Below are positions 25,663 to 35,061 of a stretch of 64,000 nt of DNA, one piece after another. Each line of letters begins with the position of its first letter. Position 1 is the first letter of the stretch. A program made the position numbers and the translations under genes. The notes below the pieces were generated by a model. That model had not been told where the DNA came from. It did not search any database and saw nothing but the letters and a program-made list of their open reading frames with translations. The stretch covers positions 1 to 64,000 of the forward strand of contig CASEEV010000065.1 in assembly GCA_949287065.1 (NCBI GenBank), written 5' to 3'. Origin of the DNA: an uncultured Collinsella sp. (GTDB taxonomy: Bacteria; Actinomycetota; Coriobacteriia; Coriobacteriales; Coriobacteriaceae).

Positions 25663-25799
25663 GTTGCTGCCCTGCCAAAATCCGCTGTTAACAGCGTTTT
25701 TTGGCAGGGTAGCAACACCCCCTCTTACCTGCGCATCTGCCTTGTTTCCCCAGCTCAGGGCCGGTGGCCAAATAACGCTGTTAACGGCGTAATTTAGCC
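25663..25799. repeat. Double-palindrome element, copy A
   Basis: Two palindromes share the core CGCTGTTAACRGCG: the first inside a 54-bp hairpin (25663-25716; arms GTTGCTGCCCTGCCAAAA and near-perfect complement), the second at 25766-25799 flanked by GGC/GCC. Between them is TTACCTGCGCATCTG. The same arrangement occurs at 28129-28252 and 53277-53401. Confidence 0.78.
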
Positions 25800-25869
25800 G
25801 GGAGGCGGAGAGGCACCGGAGAGACCGGCGGCGCATCGTGGCCGAGAGACCCCGGGCCTGCCCTTGTCG

Positions 25870-25875
25870 TATAAT
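25870..25875 (+). promoter_or_regulatory. -10 element of azlCD
   Basis: TATAAT 47 bp upstream of the azlC start. No convincing -35 at the usual distance. Confidence 0.45.
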
Positions 25876-25921
25876 GGCCGCCTGCGAGAAGGACGGATCG
25901 ACGCGCAAAGGAGGGTCGCCC

Positions 25922-26791
25922 ATGCCGAGAAGCACCGGTGCCGAGGCCACGGCCACCTGCGGCGAGAAGCGCCGCGCGCTTGCGGCGGCGTTTCCGCTCA
26001 CGCTCCCCATCATGGCGGGGTTCGTGTTTTTGGGGCTCGCCTGCGGCGTGTACGCGCACGCGCTCGGCCTGCCCGTCTGGGTCCCCACCCTCATGAGCGC
26101 GCTCATCTTTGCCGGGTCCGCTGAGTTTGTGGTTGCGTCTATGCTCACGGGGGCCTTCAACCCGGTTCAGGTGTTTCTCACCGTGTTCGTGGTCAACGCG
26201 CGGCACCTGTTTTACGGCCTGTCGATGCTCGCGCGCTTTCGCGGCACCGGACGCAAGCGGCCCTACCTCGTCTTCGGCATGTGCGACGAGACGTTCTCGA
26301 TCACCTACGCGGCCGAGCCGCCCGCAGGTGTGGACCGCGGTTGGTTCATGTTCTTCGTCACGGCGCTCAACCAGCTGTACTGGGTCGCCGGCTGCACGCT
26401 CGGCGGCGTCTTTGGCGCGCTGCTCAACGTGCAGATCGAGGGCCTGAGCTTTGCCATGACGGCGCTCTTTGTGGTGATCTTCCTCGACCAATGGCTCAAA
26501 GAGAAGAACCACGCCATGGCCGTGGCGGGCGTCGCGCTCTCCGCGCTCATGCTGCTCGTCTTTGGCCCCGACAACTTCATCATTCCCGCCATGCTCGCGA
26601 TCCTCGCCGCGGCGACCGTTCTGCGCGAGCGGCTGGAGCCCGTTATCGGCCTGGCGGGAGAAAAGCCGGCGCCGAAGGGACCCGGAGCAGACGCAGCGAG
26701 CGCAACGCCCCTGTCGCCTGCCCCGGCGGCATCGCCCCAGACGCCTGCCGCAGGCATAGCCGCCTCCGAGAAGGACGGTGACGCGCAATGA
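25922..26791 (+). CDS. azlC: AzlC-family branched-chain amino-acid exporter, large subunit
   Basis: A 289-residue membrane protein. FPLTLPIMAGFVFLGLACGV, LIFAGSAEFVVASML, FVVNARHLFYGLSML and GMCDETFSI are the AzlC signatures. With AzlD it exports leucine, isoleucine, valine or analogues. The final 55 residues are an Ala/Pro-rich tail without similarity. ATG at 25922 follows AAAGGAGGG. Its stop overlaps the azlD start by four bases. Confidence 0.92.
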   Translation: MPRSTGAEATATCGEKRRALAAAFPLTLPIMAGFVFLGLACGVYAHALGLPVWVPTLMSALIFAGSAEFVVASMLTGAFNPVQVFLTVFVVNARHLFYGLSMLARFRGTGRKRPYLVFGMCDETFSITYAAEPPAGVDRGWFMFFVTALNQLYWVAGCTLGGVFGALLNVQIEGLSFAMTALFVVIFLDQWLKEKNHAMAVAGVALSALMLLVFGPDNFIIPAMLAILAAATVLRERLEPVIGLAGEKPAPKGPGADAASATPLSPAPAASPQTPAAGIAASEKDGDAQ

Positions 26792-27111
26792 CGACCGCCC
26801 AGATGCTCACCACGATCGGCGCGGCGGCACTCGCCACCGTGCTCACGCGCGCGTTACCGTTCTTGGTGTTCCCCGAAGGCCGGCCCGCCCCGCGCTACGT
26901 GCGCTACCTCGGCAACGCGCTGCCGCCCGCGGTCTTCGGCCTGCTTGTGGTGTACTGCCTGCGCAGCGTCGACGTCATGGGCGCAACGCACGGGCTGCCC
27001 GAGGCGCTCGCCATTCTCGGCACTGCCGCTCTCCATCTCTGGAAACGCAACATGCTGCTTTCGATCTTTGGCGGCACGGCGCTCTACATGGCGATTCTCG
27101 CCCTTGTCTAG
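26788..27111 (+). CDS. azlD: AzlD-family branched-chain amino-acid exporter, small subunit
   Basis: A 107-residue membrane protein with four hydrophobic segments. LTRALPFLVFP and VRYLGNALPPAVFGLLVVYCLR are the AzlD hallmarks, and the C-terminus LLSIFGGTALYMAIL fits. Coupled to azlC by an ATGA overlap. In context with livJHMGF, ilvA and ilvD it suggests active balancing of branched-chain amino-acid pools. Confidence 0.92.
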   Translation: MTTAQMLTTIGAAALATVLTRALPFLVFPEGRPAPRYVRYLGNALPPAVFGLLVVYCLRSVDVMGATHGLPEALAILGTAALHLWKRNMLLSIFGGTALYMAILALV

Positions 27112-27175
27112 CGCCGGGCCTGCTTGATTCCCGCGCCGAGCCTGCCGTCGGGGCAAGGCCGCCGAGCGCTCGCCG

Positions 27176-28015
27176 TTAGCACTCGATGGGGTGGAAACGC
27201 GGCTCGCCCTTGTCGAAGGTGCACCACTCTTGGTAGCCCAGCGCCGCGAGCCGGCGGCGCACGAGCGCGATGTAGGCGCCCAGGTGCTCGGGCTTGTGCG
27301 AGTCGCTGCCGATGGTCACGATGCGGCCGCCCAGGTCGCGGTAAAGCTCGAGGATCTCGGTGCAGGGTTGCAGGTCGGCAAGGCCGTAGCGAAAGCTCGA
27401 CGTGTTGACCTCGATGCCCTTGCCGTCGGCGATGACGCGCGTGAGGATCTCGGCGATAACGTCGCGGCTCTTCTCGAACGGGTAGACGCCCGCGGGGTCG
27501 TAGCGCTTGATGAGGTCGAGGTGCCCCAGCACGCTGTAGTGCTCGAACTGCTCCACCACGGCGAGCATCTCGGCGTAGTAGGCGTCGTTGTACTCCTGCT
27601 GCGTGCGGCCGCGCTGAAAGTCGCCGGTCCAGAACTCGAGGTCGCCCACCTGGTGGATCGAGAGGATCGCGAAGTCCATCCTGGCACCCCAGCGCTCAAA
27701 GAGGGCGTTGAACTGGGGGATCGTATGGCTCTGCACGCCGAACTCCAGGCCGCTTTTGACCGCGAGGTCGCCGGAGAACTTCTCGCGCGCGGCGGCGAGC
27801 GCCTCAAAGTAGCGCGGGTAGTCGACGTTGACGACCGCCTTGCCGTCGACGACGCGCGTGTCGGGACCGGCGATGTCGGGCTTTACGCCGTAGTCAACGT
27901 GGTCGGTAAAGCAGATCTCGGCAAGGTTCAGCTTAATGGCGTCGCGGCAGACGTCGGTGACGTCGTAAACCGAGTCGTCGCTAAAGTCGGAATGCACATG
28001 GCAGTCGGCAAGCAT
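27176..28015 (-). CDS. PHP-domain phosphatase, histidinol-phosphatase (HisK)-like
   Basis: A 279-residue PHP-family metal hydrolase. The four PHP motifs are visible: DCHVHSDFSDDS at the N-terminus, FTDHVDYG, SIHQVGD in the middle and IGSDSHKPEHLG near the C-terminus. The family includes histidinol-phosphate phosphatases. No other his gene is nearby, so the substrate is not proven. ATG at 28015 follows AAAGGC. Confidence 0.83.
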   Translation of the reverse strand: MLADCHVHSDFSDDSVYDVTDVCRDAIKLNLAEICFTDHVDYGVKPDIAGPDTRVVDGKAVVNVDYPRYFEALAAAREKFSGDLAVKSGLEFGVQSHTIPQFNALFERWGARMDFAILSIHQVGDLEFWTGDFQRGRTQQEYNDAYYAEMLAVVEQFEHYSVLGHLDLIKRYDPAGVYPFEKSRDVIAEILTRVIADGKGIEVNTSSFRYGLADLQPCTEILELYRDLGGRIVTIGSDSHKPEHLGAYIALVRRRLAALGYQEWCTFDKGEPRFHPIEC

Positions 28016-28128
28016 GCGGGGCCTTTCGTCGGTTGTGTGCCAGCCATCAGTGTAGCGCGCAACCTGTTCGAACGAGTGAGAAGAACCTCTCAACTTTGAC
28101 GGCCAAGACGGGGCCCGCCCCACCCCCA

Positions 28129-28252
28129 TGCCAAACAACGCTGTTATCGGCGTTTCTTGGCCAACCCTACCTACCTGGGATAACGTCACATCGCCGCAGG
28201 TCAGGGTCGTATTTCTCCCCTGTCAAAAGGCGCTGCTAACGGCGGATTTTGG
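28129..28252. repeat. Double-palindrome element, copy B
   Basis: Palindromes GCC...CGCTGTTATCGGCG...GGC (28129-28160) and GTC...GCGCTGCTAACGGCGG...GGC (28221-28252) flank a central ACCTGGG...CGCAGGT stem. It lies between divergently oriented gene ends, upstream of the PHP gene. Confidence 0.75.
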
Positions 28253-28303
28253 CTGGGACGGGAGGCCCGGAGAAGAACCCCGGGCCAAGCAACGGCGGGG
28301 GAG

Positions 28304-29485
28304 CTACGCCTGTTGGGGGGCGGGGCGCAAGGCGGCTACGCAGACGGCCAGGCCGGCGAGAACCACCGCGCCGCCCACGAAGCCGATCATCTCGAGCGAC
28401 AGGACGTTCTGGACGATGCCGCCGAGGGCGGAGCCGCAGCCGATGCCGAGGTTGAAGAGCCCCGAGAAGATCGACATGGCCACCGCGGAGGTGTCGGTGG
28501 ACGTGCAGCGGATCACCTCGGCCTGCACGGCCACGTTGAAGGCCGTTGCCGCCAGGCCCCACAGCGCGCAGACGGCAAACGCGCCCACGGCGAGCGCAAC
28601 CGAGAAGCGCATGAGCAGAAGGGCCGCCGCCACGCCGAGCACCATGAGGCGCAAAAAGCCCTTGGCGTGCCCGTCGTAGAAGCGCGAGAAGAGCCAGCTG
28701 CCCGCAAGGCCGGCGATGCCGAAGAGCGTGAGCGCCGCCGTGATGGTTCCGGCGTCGAGGCCGCCGACCTGCGCGAAGAACGGCTCGATGTAGCTGTAGC
28801 CCGTGTAGTAGCCGAGCGCGAAGAGCACGGTAACGGCGTAGAGCGCCACGAGACCGCGGTTGTGCAGGAGCTCAGGCAGCTTGCCGAGCGTGAAGGGCTC
28901 GCCCTTCTCGAGCGTCGGCACCATGGCGGCAAGGTAGATAACGATGGCGAGCGCCGCCGCGCCCACGCAGCCAAACGTCACGCGCCAGCCGAACGCAAGG
29001 CCGATGACGCGGCCGAGCGGCATGCCCGCGATCATGGCGAGCGACGAGCCGGTAACCACCATGCTGAGCGCGAGCGCGCTGTGCCGCGGCGGCACAAGGC
29101 GCGAGGCGATGGGCGAGGCGATGGCCCAGAAGATCGCGTGCGCGGCGGCTACGAGCAGACGCGCCGCAACGAGCAGCGGAAACGTGGGCGCCACGGCCGA
29201 GGCCACCTGGCCGGCGGTAAACACGGCGAGCACCACGAGCAGCAGGCGCTTGAACTCAAGGCGCGAGGCCACGATCATGAGCGGTACCGAGAGGATCATG
29301 ACCGCCCAGGCGTAGATCGAGATCATCATGCCCGCCTCGGCCTCGGTCAGCGCAAACGACCCGGCGATGTCGGTCAGAAGGCCGACGGGCATAAACTCGG
29401 ACGTGTTGACGATAAACGCCGCAAACGCCATGCCGACGAGCGGCAGCATCTCGCGCAGCGTGATCGATCCTTCTTTTGCGCCCAT
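28304..29485 (-). CDS. MFS transporter, SotB/AraJ-like sugar or drug efflux
   Basis: A 393-residue, twelve-segment major facilitator. The start LVGMAFAAFIVNTSEFMPVGLLTDIA and the RLLVAAAHAIFWAIASPIA segment are typical of the DHA1 SotB/YdhP/AraJ subgroup (strings shortened; positions 15-40 and 105-125). Substrate unknown. ATG at 29485 is favoured because GAGAGGAG lies eight bases upstream; an ATG 21 bases earlier has no such site. Monocistronic. Confidence 0.85.
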   Translation of the reverse strand: MGAKEGSITLREMLPLVGMAFAAFIVNTSEFMPVGLLTDIAGSFALTEAEAGMMISIYAWAVMILSVPLMIVASRLEFKRLLLVVLAVFTAGQVASAVAPTFPLLVAARLLVAAAHAIFWAIASPIASRLVPPRHSALALSMVVTGSSLAMIAGMPLGRVIGLAFGWRVTFGCVGAAALAIVIYLAAMVPTLEKGEPFTLGKLPELLHNRGLVALYAVTVLFALGYYTGYSYIEPFFAQVGGLDAGTITAALTLFGIAGLAGSWLFSRFYDGHAKGFLRLMVLGVAAALLLMRFSVALAVGAFAVCALWGLAATAFNVAVQAEVIRCTSTDTSAVAMSIFSGLFNLGIGCGSALGGIVQNVLSLEMIGFVGGAVVLAGLAVCVAALRPAPQQA

Positions 29486-29687
29486 GCGCAAACTCCTCTC
29501 CCGCATCTCTCACAGCAAACGCGCCCCGCCGCAAAGAGGAGCGCGTTCGGCGGGATTATAGAGGATGCGCCGCGCCCCTTTGCCGGCGTATCGGATTTTG
29601 CAAAAACATAAAGAGAAGTGCGCACTTTTAACGCAACGAGGCATGTCACCAACCCGAATGCGGCTCCCGTTGCTCACGCCGCGAACG

Positions 29688-30368
29688 CTACGCGGTGAAG
29701 AAGATCATGCCGCCCAGCGCCACGTAGACCACACCCGAGACCACCGCCGTTACCCGCCCGGCGCGCTCGCTGCGCGCAAGCAGGCGCGAGAACGGCGCGG
29801 CAATGGCCACGATAACCACGGTCCACAGCGTGGAGAGCGCCGTGTACGTGAGCCCGAGCGCCAAAAACGGCAGCGGGCCGTGCTCGTTGGGAACCGCGAT
29901 GAACTGCGGGAGAAGCGCCAGGAAGAACAGGATGATCTTGGGGTTGAGCACGTTGGTGAGCACGCCCTGCGCGTACGTCCGCGCAAGGGGCGCAGGAGCG
30001 CCGGGGGCCGCCGGGGAGCCGGCAGACGTGCGGGCGCCGCCCGGAGCGCTCTTCTCCCCCGCCGCGGCCGAGAAGGACGTACTGCCCGAGAGCATGCTCC
30101 GCACGCCCATGACCACGAGATAGGCGGCGCCCGCGACCTTGATGACCCCGAACGCCACCGGCGACGCCGCCAGAACGAGCGAGAGCCCCGCCGCCACCAG
30201 CACGGTGTGCACGACGAGGCCCGTGTTGATGCCGAGCGCGCTCGCGAGCCCCTCGGCGCGGCCGCCGGCGATGGTGCGCGTGAGGATGTAGACCGTGTCG
30301 ATGCCGGGCGTCAGGCAGAGCGCCGCGGCGGCGGCCACAAAACCGGCGTAGTTCTCGATGCTCAGCAT
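29688..30368 (-). CDS. LysE/RhtB-family amino-acid exporter
   Basis: A 226-residue protein with about six hydrophobic segments. The LysE signature is seen as LCLTPGIDTVYILTRTIAGGR, then GINTGLVVH and VLNPKIILFFLALLPQF. An Ala/Pro/Gly-rich loop of roughly 35 residues (about 98-130) is longer than usual. It follows the amino-acid ABC ATPase by only 12 bases, so import and export of amino acids appear to be co-transcribed. AGGAG precedes the ATG. Confidence 0.88.
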   Translation of the reverse strand: MLSIENYAGFVAAAAALCLTPGIDTVYILTRTIAGGRAEGLASALGINTGLVVHTVLVAAGLSLVLAASPVAFGVIKVAGAAYLVVMGVRSMLSGSTSFSAAAGEKSAPGGARTSAGSPAAPGAPAPLARTYAQGVLTNVLNPKIILFFLALLPQFIAVPNEHGPLPFLALGLTYTALSTLWTVVIVAIAAPFSRLLARSERAGRVTAVVSGVVYVALGGMIFFTA

Positions 30369-30380
30369 GGGGCGCGGCTC

Positions 30381-31121
30381 CTAGAGGACCTTGGACAGGA
30401 AGCTCTTGGTGCGCGGGTTCTGCGGGTTGCCCATGACCTCGGCGGGCGTGCCCTGCTCCTGAATAACGCCCTCGTCGACGAAGATCACGCGGTCGGCGAC
30501 CTCGCGCGCAAATCCCATCTCGTGGGTCACGACCACCATGGTCATGCCCTGCTCGGCAAGCTCGCGCATAACGTCGAGAACCTCGCCGACCATCTCGGGG
30601 TCGAGCGCCGAGGTGGGCTCGTCGAAGAGCATGATGTCGGGGTCCACGGCAAGGGCGCGGGCAATGGCCACGCGCTGCTGCTGGCCGCCGGAGAGGCTGC
30701 GCGGCTTGGCGTCGATCTTGTCGGCGAGGCCCACGCGCTCCAGAAGCTGGCGCGCCTTGGCCTCGGCCTCTTCCTTGCTCTTGAGCTTGAGCTCCACGGG
30801 GGCGAACATGACGTTCTGCTTGACCGTATAGTGCGGGAATAGGTTGAACTGCTGGAACACCATGCCCACGTGCTGGCGGATCTTGTCGACGTCGGCCTTC
30901 TTGCCGGTGATGCTCGCGCCGTCGATGGTGATCTCGCCGGCCGTTGCCTCCTCGAGGCGGTTCAGGCAGCGCAGGAACGTCGACTTGCCCGAGCCAGACG
31001 GGCCGATCACGCAGACGACCTCGCCCGCGTGGATGTCGATGTCGATCCCACGGAGCACATGGTTGTCGCCGAAGCTCTTCTTGAGGCCGGCGACGTGGAT
31101 CTTGATGTCGTTCTTATCCAT
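30381..31121 (-). CDS. Polar amino-acid ABC transporter ATPase (GlnQ-like)
   Basis: A 246-residue ATPase of the GlnQ/HisP class. Walker [10 protein letters not shown], the [10 protein letters not shown] segment, signature [15 protein letters not shown], Walker [19 protein letters not shown] and [15 protein letters not shown] are all present (some spans shortened). Its start abuts the permease stop (TAAATG). Works with the permease and binding protein upstream. Confidence 0.94.
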   Translation of the reverse strand: MDKNDIKIHVAGLKKSFGDNHVLRGIDIDIHAGEVVCVIGPSGSGKSTFLRCLNRLEEATAGEITIDGASITGKKADVDKIRQHVGMVFQQFNLFPHYTVKQNVMFAPVELKLKSKEEAEAKARQLLERVGLADKIDAKPRSLSGGQQQRVAIARALAVDPDIMLFDEPTSALDPEMVGEVLDVMRELAEQGMTMVVVTHEMGFAREVADRVIFVDEGVIQEQGTPAEVMGNPQNPRTKSFLSKVL

Positions 31122-31799
31122 TTACGCACGCATCCTTTTCTCGAGAGCCGACGACGCCAGCATGAGGACGCTGGTGATGACGAGGAAGATGACCGCGACC
31201 CAGGTGTAGGTGGCAAACGAGTCCATGGTGCGGCCCACGTAGACCTTGGCCTGGTTCATGATCTCGGGCAGGCCGATGGCGTACATGATGGTGGAGTCTT
31301 TGAGCGTGATGATGCACTGGTTCACGAGGCTCGGCAGGCAGATGCGCACGGCCTGGGGCAGGATGATCTTCTGCATGGTCTTGGCCTTGCCCACGCCGAG
31401 GGAGCGCGACGCCTCCATCTGGCCCTTGTCGACCGACTGCACCGCGCCGCGGAAGATCTCGGAGGTGTAGGCGCCGGCGTTGAGGATCAGCGTGGCGATG
31501 CTCGCCGTAACGACGTCGATGCGGAAGCCCGGTGCCACGGTGGCCTGCAGAAGCTGGGGCATGGCAAAGTAGATGTAGAAGGCCTGCACGAGCATCGGGG
31601 TGCCGCGGATGAGCCAGATGTAGAACTTGGCCACGCCGCGTAGCGGACGGATGCTCGAGAGGTTCATGAGGCAGGTGAGGATGCCGATGACCATGGCGGC
31701 CACGAGCGAGACCACGGTAACGTAGAGCGTGGTCTGCAGGCCGCTCCACAGAAGCGGCCACGCCGCCGTGAGGGTTTCGAAGAGAGTTGCTAGATCCAT
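31122..31799 (-). CDS. Polar amino-acid ABC transporter permease
   Basis: A 225-residue HisM/GlnP-type permease. The EAA loop is seen as EASRSLGVGKAKTMQKIILP, and RGTPMLVQAFYIYFA is the other hallmark. About five membrane segments; it probably works as a homodimer because only one permease gene is present. AAAGGCG precedes the start. Confidence 0.93.
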   Translation of the reverse strand: MDLATLFETLTAAWPLLWSGLQTTLYVTVVSLVAAMVIGILTCLMNLSSIRPLRGVAKFYIWLIRGTPMLVQAFYIYFAMPQLLQATVAPGFRIDVVTASIATLILNAGAYTSEIFRGAVQSVDKGQMEASRSLGVGKAKTMQKIILPQAVRICLPSLVNQCIITLKDSTIMYAIGLPEIMNQAKVYVGRTMDSFATYTWVAVIFLVITSVLMLASSALEKRMRA

Positions 31800-31940
31800 G
31801 ACGCGCCTTTACCGTCGGGGAGCCGCCGCGCGTCGCAACATGGCGCGGCCGGCCCCGTTGACACAACGCGGGCGCCCCGAGAGCGCCCGCAGACAAGACA
31901 GGGGTGCCCGCCGCTTTGGGCAGGCACGCTATGGCAATCG
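31800..31940 (-). promoter_or_regulatory. Intercistronic hairpins below the binding-protein gene
   Basis: A GTGCC.../...GGCAC stem immediately after the binding-protein stop and a second perfect stem GCGGGCGC/GCGCCCGC (31868-31890), neither with a T-run. Such structures often make binding-protein mRNA more abundant than the transporter part. Confidence 0.5.
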
Positions 31941-32747
31941 TTAGGCCTCGAGGTACTTGGCGACGATCTCGTCGTACTCGCCGCTCTCCTTGATGTTGGC
32001 GAGACCCTTGTTGAACATCTCGATGAGCTCGCCGTTGGTGCCCTTCATCACGGCAAAGCCGTACGGGGTGGCAAAGTCGTCGGAGTTCTCGGCCACGATG
32101 CGCAGGCCGTTGCCCTGCGCCACGCCGTAGGCCATAACCGGGTAGTCCTCGAAGCAGGCAACGGAGTTACCGGTGAGAACGTCCTGGTACATCATGTCGG
32201 ACGAGTCGAAGTAGGTGATGTCGAGCTCGTACTCCTCGGCAATGGACTCGGCCCAAGCGGCGCTCTGCGTGGCGGTCTTGCAGGCCACGGTCTGGCCGCG
32301 CAGACCCTCGAGGTCCTCCACGTCGGAGCCCTCGTCCACGGCGGCGCACACGTAGGAGTCGTAGTAGGGGTCGGAGAAGTCGTACTTCTCCTCGCGCTCG
32401 GGCGTGATGGACATGCCGGCGATCACGGCGTCGGCCTGGTTGGACTCGAGCGCGGCCACAGCGGCGTCGAAGCCGAGGGAGTTGAGCTCGTACTCAAAGC
32501 CCTGGTCGTTGGCAATGGCGGCGAGCAGGTCGACGTCGATGCCCACAAACGTGCCCTCGTCGTCGGTGAACTCAAACGGGGCGAAGGTGGTGTCGGTCGC
32601 AACGACGTAGGACTTGGCGGAGCTGCTGCCGCCGGAACCAGCGGCGGTGTCGGAGCCGGAACTGCAGCCCACGAGGCCGAGGCCGGCCACGGCGGCAACG
32701 GAGCCGGCGAGCGTTACGAACGAGCGGCGAGAGACGAGATTCTGCAT
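31941..32747 (-). CDS. Amino-acid ABC transporter substrate-binding lipoprotein
   Basis: A 268-residue SBP_bac_3 protein. The signal peptide carries SRRSFV and the lipobox GLVGC, so it is membrane-anchored and perhaps Tat-exported. The mature part begins YVVATDTTFAPFEFTDDEG and includes VGIDVDLLAAIA and VIAGMSITPEREEKYDFSDP, typical of glutamine/polar amino-acid binders. It delivers substrate to the permease and ATPase downstream. GGAGG precedes the ATG. Confidence 0.93.
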   Translation of the reverse strand: MQNLVSRRSFVTLAGSVAAVAGLGLVGCSSGSDTAAGSGGSSSAKSYVVATDTTFAPFEFTDDEGTFVGIDVDLLAAIANDQGFEYELNSLGFDAAVAALESNQADAVIAGMSITPEREEKYDFSDPYYDSYVCAAVDEGSDVEDLEGLRGQTVACKTATQSAAWAESIAEEYELDITYFDSSDMMYQDVLTGNSVACFEDYPVMAYGVAQGNGLRIVAENSDDFATPYGFAVMKGTNGELIEMFNKGLANIKESGEYDEIVAKYLEA

Positions 32748-33222
32748 AAGATCCTCCGATCATACGGGGCAAAAGGCGATAAAACTGCATTATTGCCAGA
32801 TTGGAGCATAGCATGCGGATATTTCGCCCCGATTACGCAGAGGCTGCATTACGGCGCCTGGGGAGCCCGTCTCGGCAGATCCTCCACGAAGCGACCAAAC
32901 GTCCTCCACAACTCTGAAGCTTCCTTAAGAAAAAGCCAGGGAGAAGCGCGGAACTTCTCCCCGGCCTCACGTCCGAGTCAATTGGTCTGATTGAGCGCGC
33001 GGACGCACCGAAAGATTGCGCACGCGCGCGGATGTAGTGCAAGATTACGCAACGGCACGGTAGTGCGGGGCGTCAGGCGTCCCATAAACCGGCTCGCTGC
33101 GCAATCTTTTGGCTTATTCGGCAGGTTGCGTAATCTTGGGGCGGGCGCAGCGCGAGAAGCGCAATCGGCACGTCGCGAGAAGCGCTCGGCGCAGCTCGTG
33201 AGCCCGCCCCAGAACCGGCGTC
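32748..33222. other. 475-bp gap with inverted-repeat quartet
   Basis: No gene seen. Holds the inverted-repeat set at 33011-33139 and, just before the cstA 3' end, two copies of CGCGAGAAGCGC. Confidence 0.55.
33011..33139. repeat. Four interleaved inverted repeats, AAGATTRCGCA family
   Basis: AAAGATTGCGCA (from 33011) is matched by its exact complement TGCGCAATCTTT (33098-33109). CAAGATTACGCAAC (33040-33053) is matched exactly by GTTGCGTAATCTTG (33125-33138). The two pairs interleave, so both cannot form as simple nested stems. Confidence 0.75.
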
Positions 33223-35061
33223 TTACGCCTGGACGCGGGCGCCGTCGGCGGGAGCCTCCGCCGGGTCGCCGTGACCGTAGTGCGCGCGGCCCATCTGGCT
33301 CCACTCGGGATCCTCGTCGGGCAGCGACCCCGCTTCCTTGGTGAAGAGCTCCTTCAGGCAGTTGTACGCCACAATGACGCCGAGCACCATGAGCAGAATG
33401 GCGAACACGAGCTGCAGGCCCGAGGTGGCGATAACCGCGGCGCCGCTCGTCTGCAGGGCGGTGATGCAGCCGATCGTGCTCTGCACGAGCGAGGTGAACG
33501 TGCTCACCAGCAGGAAGGCCACGGGCACGTAGAGCATGAAGCCCTTACGGCCGGTGCACTTGCAGAAGACCGCGAGCATGATCATGGTCATGCCGCCGAG
33601 CAGCTGGTTGGACGCGCCGAAGAGCGGCCAGATGTTGGTGTAGCCGCCGAAGGCGAGCGCGAGGCCGAGCGCCAGCGTGAGCACCGTGGCAACCCAGGTG
33701 TTGGAGAAGACCTTGGCAGCGCCGGTGAGCTCGGCCTGCTCGTCCTCGAGTGCGTCGTTGCTGCGCGCGAAGAACTCCTGGAAGGAGAGGCGGCCGATGC
33801 GCGCGACCGCGTCGACCGAGGTCAGGGCAAGGGCCGACACGCACATGGTCATGAAGACCGTGGCGAGCGTCTGGTCAACGCCGAACGCCGTCATGCCGCG
33901 GGCGATGCCCTGGCTGAAGATCTGGAACGGGGTGCCCACCGCAGCGCCACCGGCGCCGGAGGTGTTCATGGTCGTGAACATGATGGCCGCAACCACGATG
34001 GCGAGCACGCCCACGAACGACTCGAGCACCATGGCACCGTAGCCGACCGGCAGCATGTCCTTCTCGTTGGACACCTGCTTGGAGGAGGTGTTAGTCGAGA
34101 CGAGGCTGTGGAAGCCCGAGAGCGCGCCGCATGCCACGGACACGAAGAGCAGCGGGAACACGAAGCTGCCGTTCTCGGCGAGGGCGCCGATGTCGGCCAC
34201 CATCGGCGCGGTCATCTGGGCCTGGCCGCCGGCACCGAGCACAAAGATGCCCACGACGGCGCAGACGATCATGACGATCATCATGATGCTCGTGAGGTAG
34301 TCGCGCGGCTGCTTGAGCGTCTGGATGGGCATAGCCGCGGCAAAGAGCAAATACACCGTGATGACAGCGAACCAGCCCATCTTGTCGAGGTAGACCGGGA
34401 ACTGCATGCCGACGGCAAACATGGCCACGAAGAGCACCACGGCAAGCGCGAGCTCACGCCAGCCCGAGAGCTGGAAGCGGCGGTTGATCCACCCGAAGGC
34501 AATGGCCACGAAGGTGAAGAGGATCGAGATGGTGCCGGCCGTGCCGCCCGCGTACGAGGCCGCCATGTCGACCGCGCCGTCGGCGCCCGCCACCGTCATG
34601 AACGTGCCGGCGACCATGTCGACGAACGCCGCGATGACGATGATGGTAAAGAGCCAGCTGAAGAGCAGGAACAGCTTGCGGCCCGTGCGGCCGATGTACT
34701 TCTCGATCAGCTGGGCGAGCGACTTGCCGTTGTTCTTGACGCTCGCGTAGAGGGCGCCGAAGTCGTGCACGGCGCCGAAGAAGATGCCGCCCACGAGCAC
34801 CCACAGAAGCACCGGCAGCCAGCCGAACATCATGGCGGCGATGGTACCCGTCACAGGGCCTGCGCCGCAGATGGAGCTGAACTGGTGCGAGAACGCCGTG
34901 AAGCACGACGCGGGCGAGAAGTTCTTCCCGTCCTCCATACGCTTGGCGGGCGTGAGCGCGCGCGCGTCGACGCCCCAGGTCTTGGCCAGCCAGCGGCCGT
35001 AGACCAGGTAGCCCGCGACGAGCACTACCGCCGCGACCACCACGATAACCATACCGTTCAT
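33223..35061 (-). CDS. cstA: Carbon starvation protein CstA / pyruvate-peptide transporter
   Basis: A 612-residue polytopic membrane protein. Seen: GYLVYGRWLAKTWGVD at the N-terminus, the CstA core SHQFSSICGAGPVTGTIAA, SSKQVSNEKDMLPVGYGAM and LFGASNQLLGGMTMI. Family members import peptides or pyruvate when preferred carbon is scarce. GAAGGGA precedes the ATG at 35061. The leader contains a terminator-like hairpin (next entry), suggesting controlled read-through. Confidence 0.93.
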   Translation of the reverse strand: MNGMVIVVVAAVVLVAGYLVYGRWLAKTWGVDARALTPAKRMEDGKNFSPASCFTAFSHQFSSICGAGPVTGTIAAMMFGWLPVLLWVLVGGIFFGAVHDFGALYASVKNNGKSLAQLIEKYIGRTGRKLFLLFSWLFTIIVIAAFVDMVAGTFMTVAGADGAVDMAASYAGGTAGTISILFTFVAIAFGWINRRFQLSGWRELALAVVLFVAMFAVGMQFPVYLDKMGWFAVITVYLLFAAAMPIQTLKQPRDYLTSIMMIVMIVCAVVGIFVLGAGGQAQMTAPMVADIGALAENGSFVFPLLFVSVACGALSGFHSLVSTNTSSKQVSNEKDMLPVGYGAMVLESFVGVLAIVVAAIMFTTMNTSGAGGAAVGTPFQIFSQGIARGMTAFGVDQTLATVFMTMCVSALALTSVDAVARIGRLSFQEFFARSNDALEDEQAELTGAAKVFSNTWVATVLTLALGLALAFGGYTNIWPLFGASNQLLGGMTMIMLAVFCKCTGRKGFMLYVPVAFLLVSTFTSLVQSTIGCITALQTSGAAVIATSGLQLVFAILLMVLGVIVAYNCLKELFTKEAGSLPDEDPEWSQMGRAHYGHGDPAEAPADGARVQA

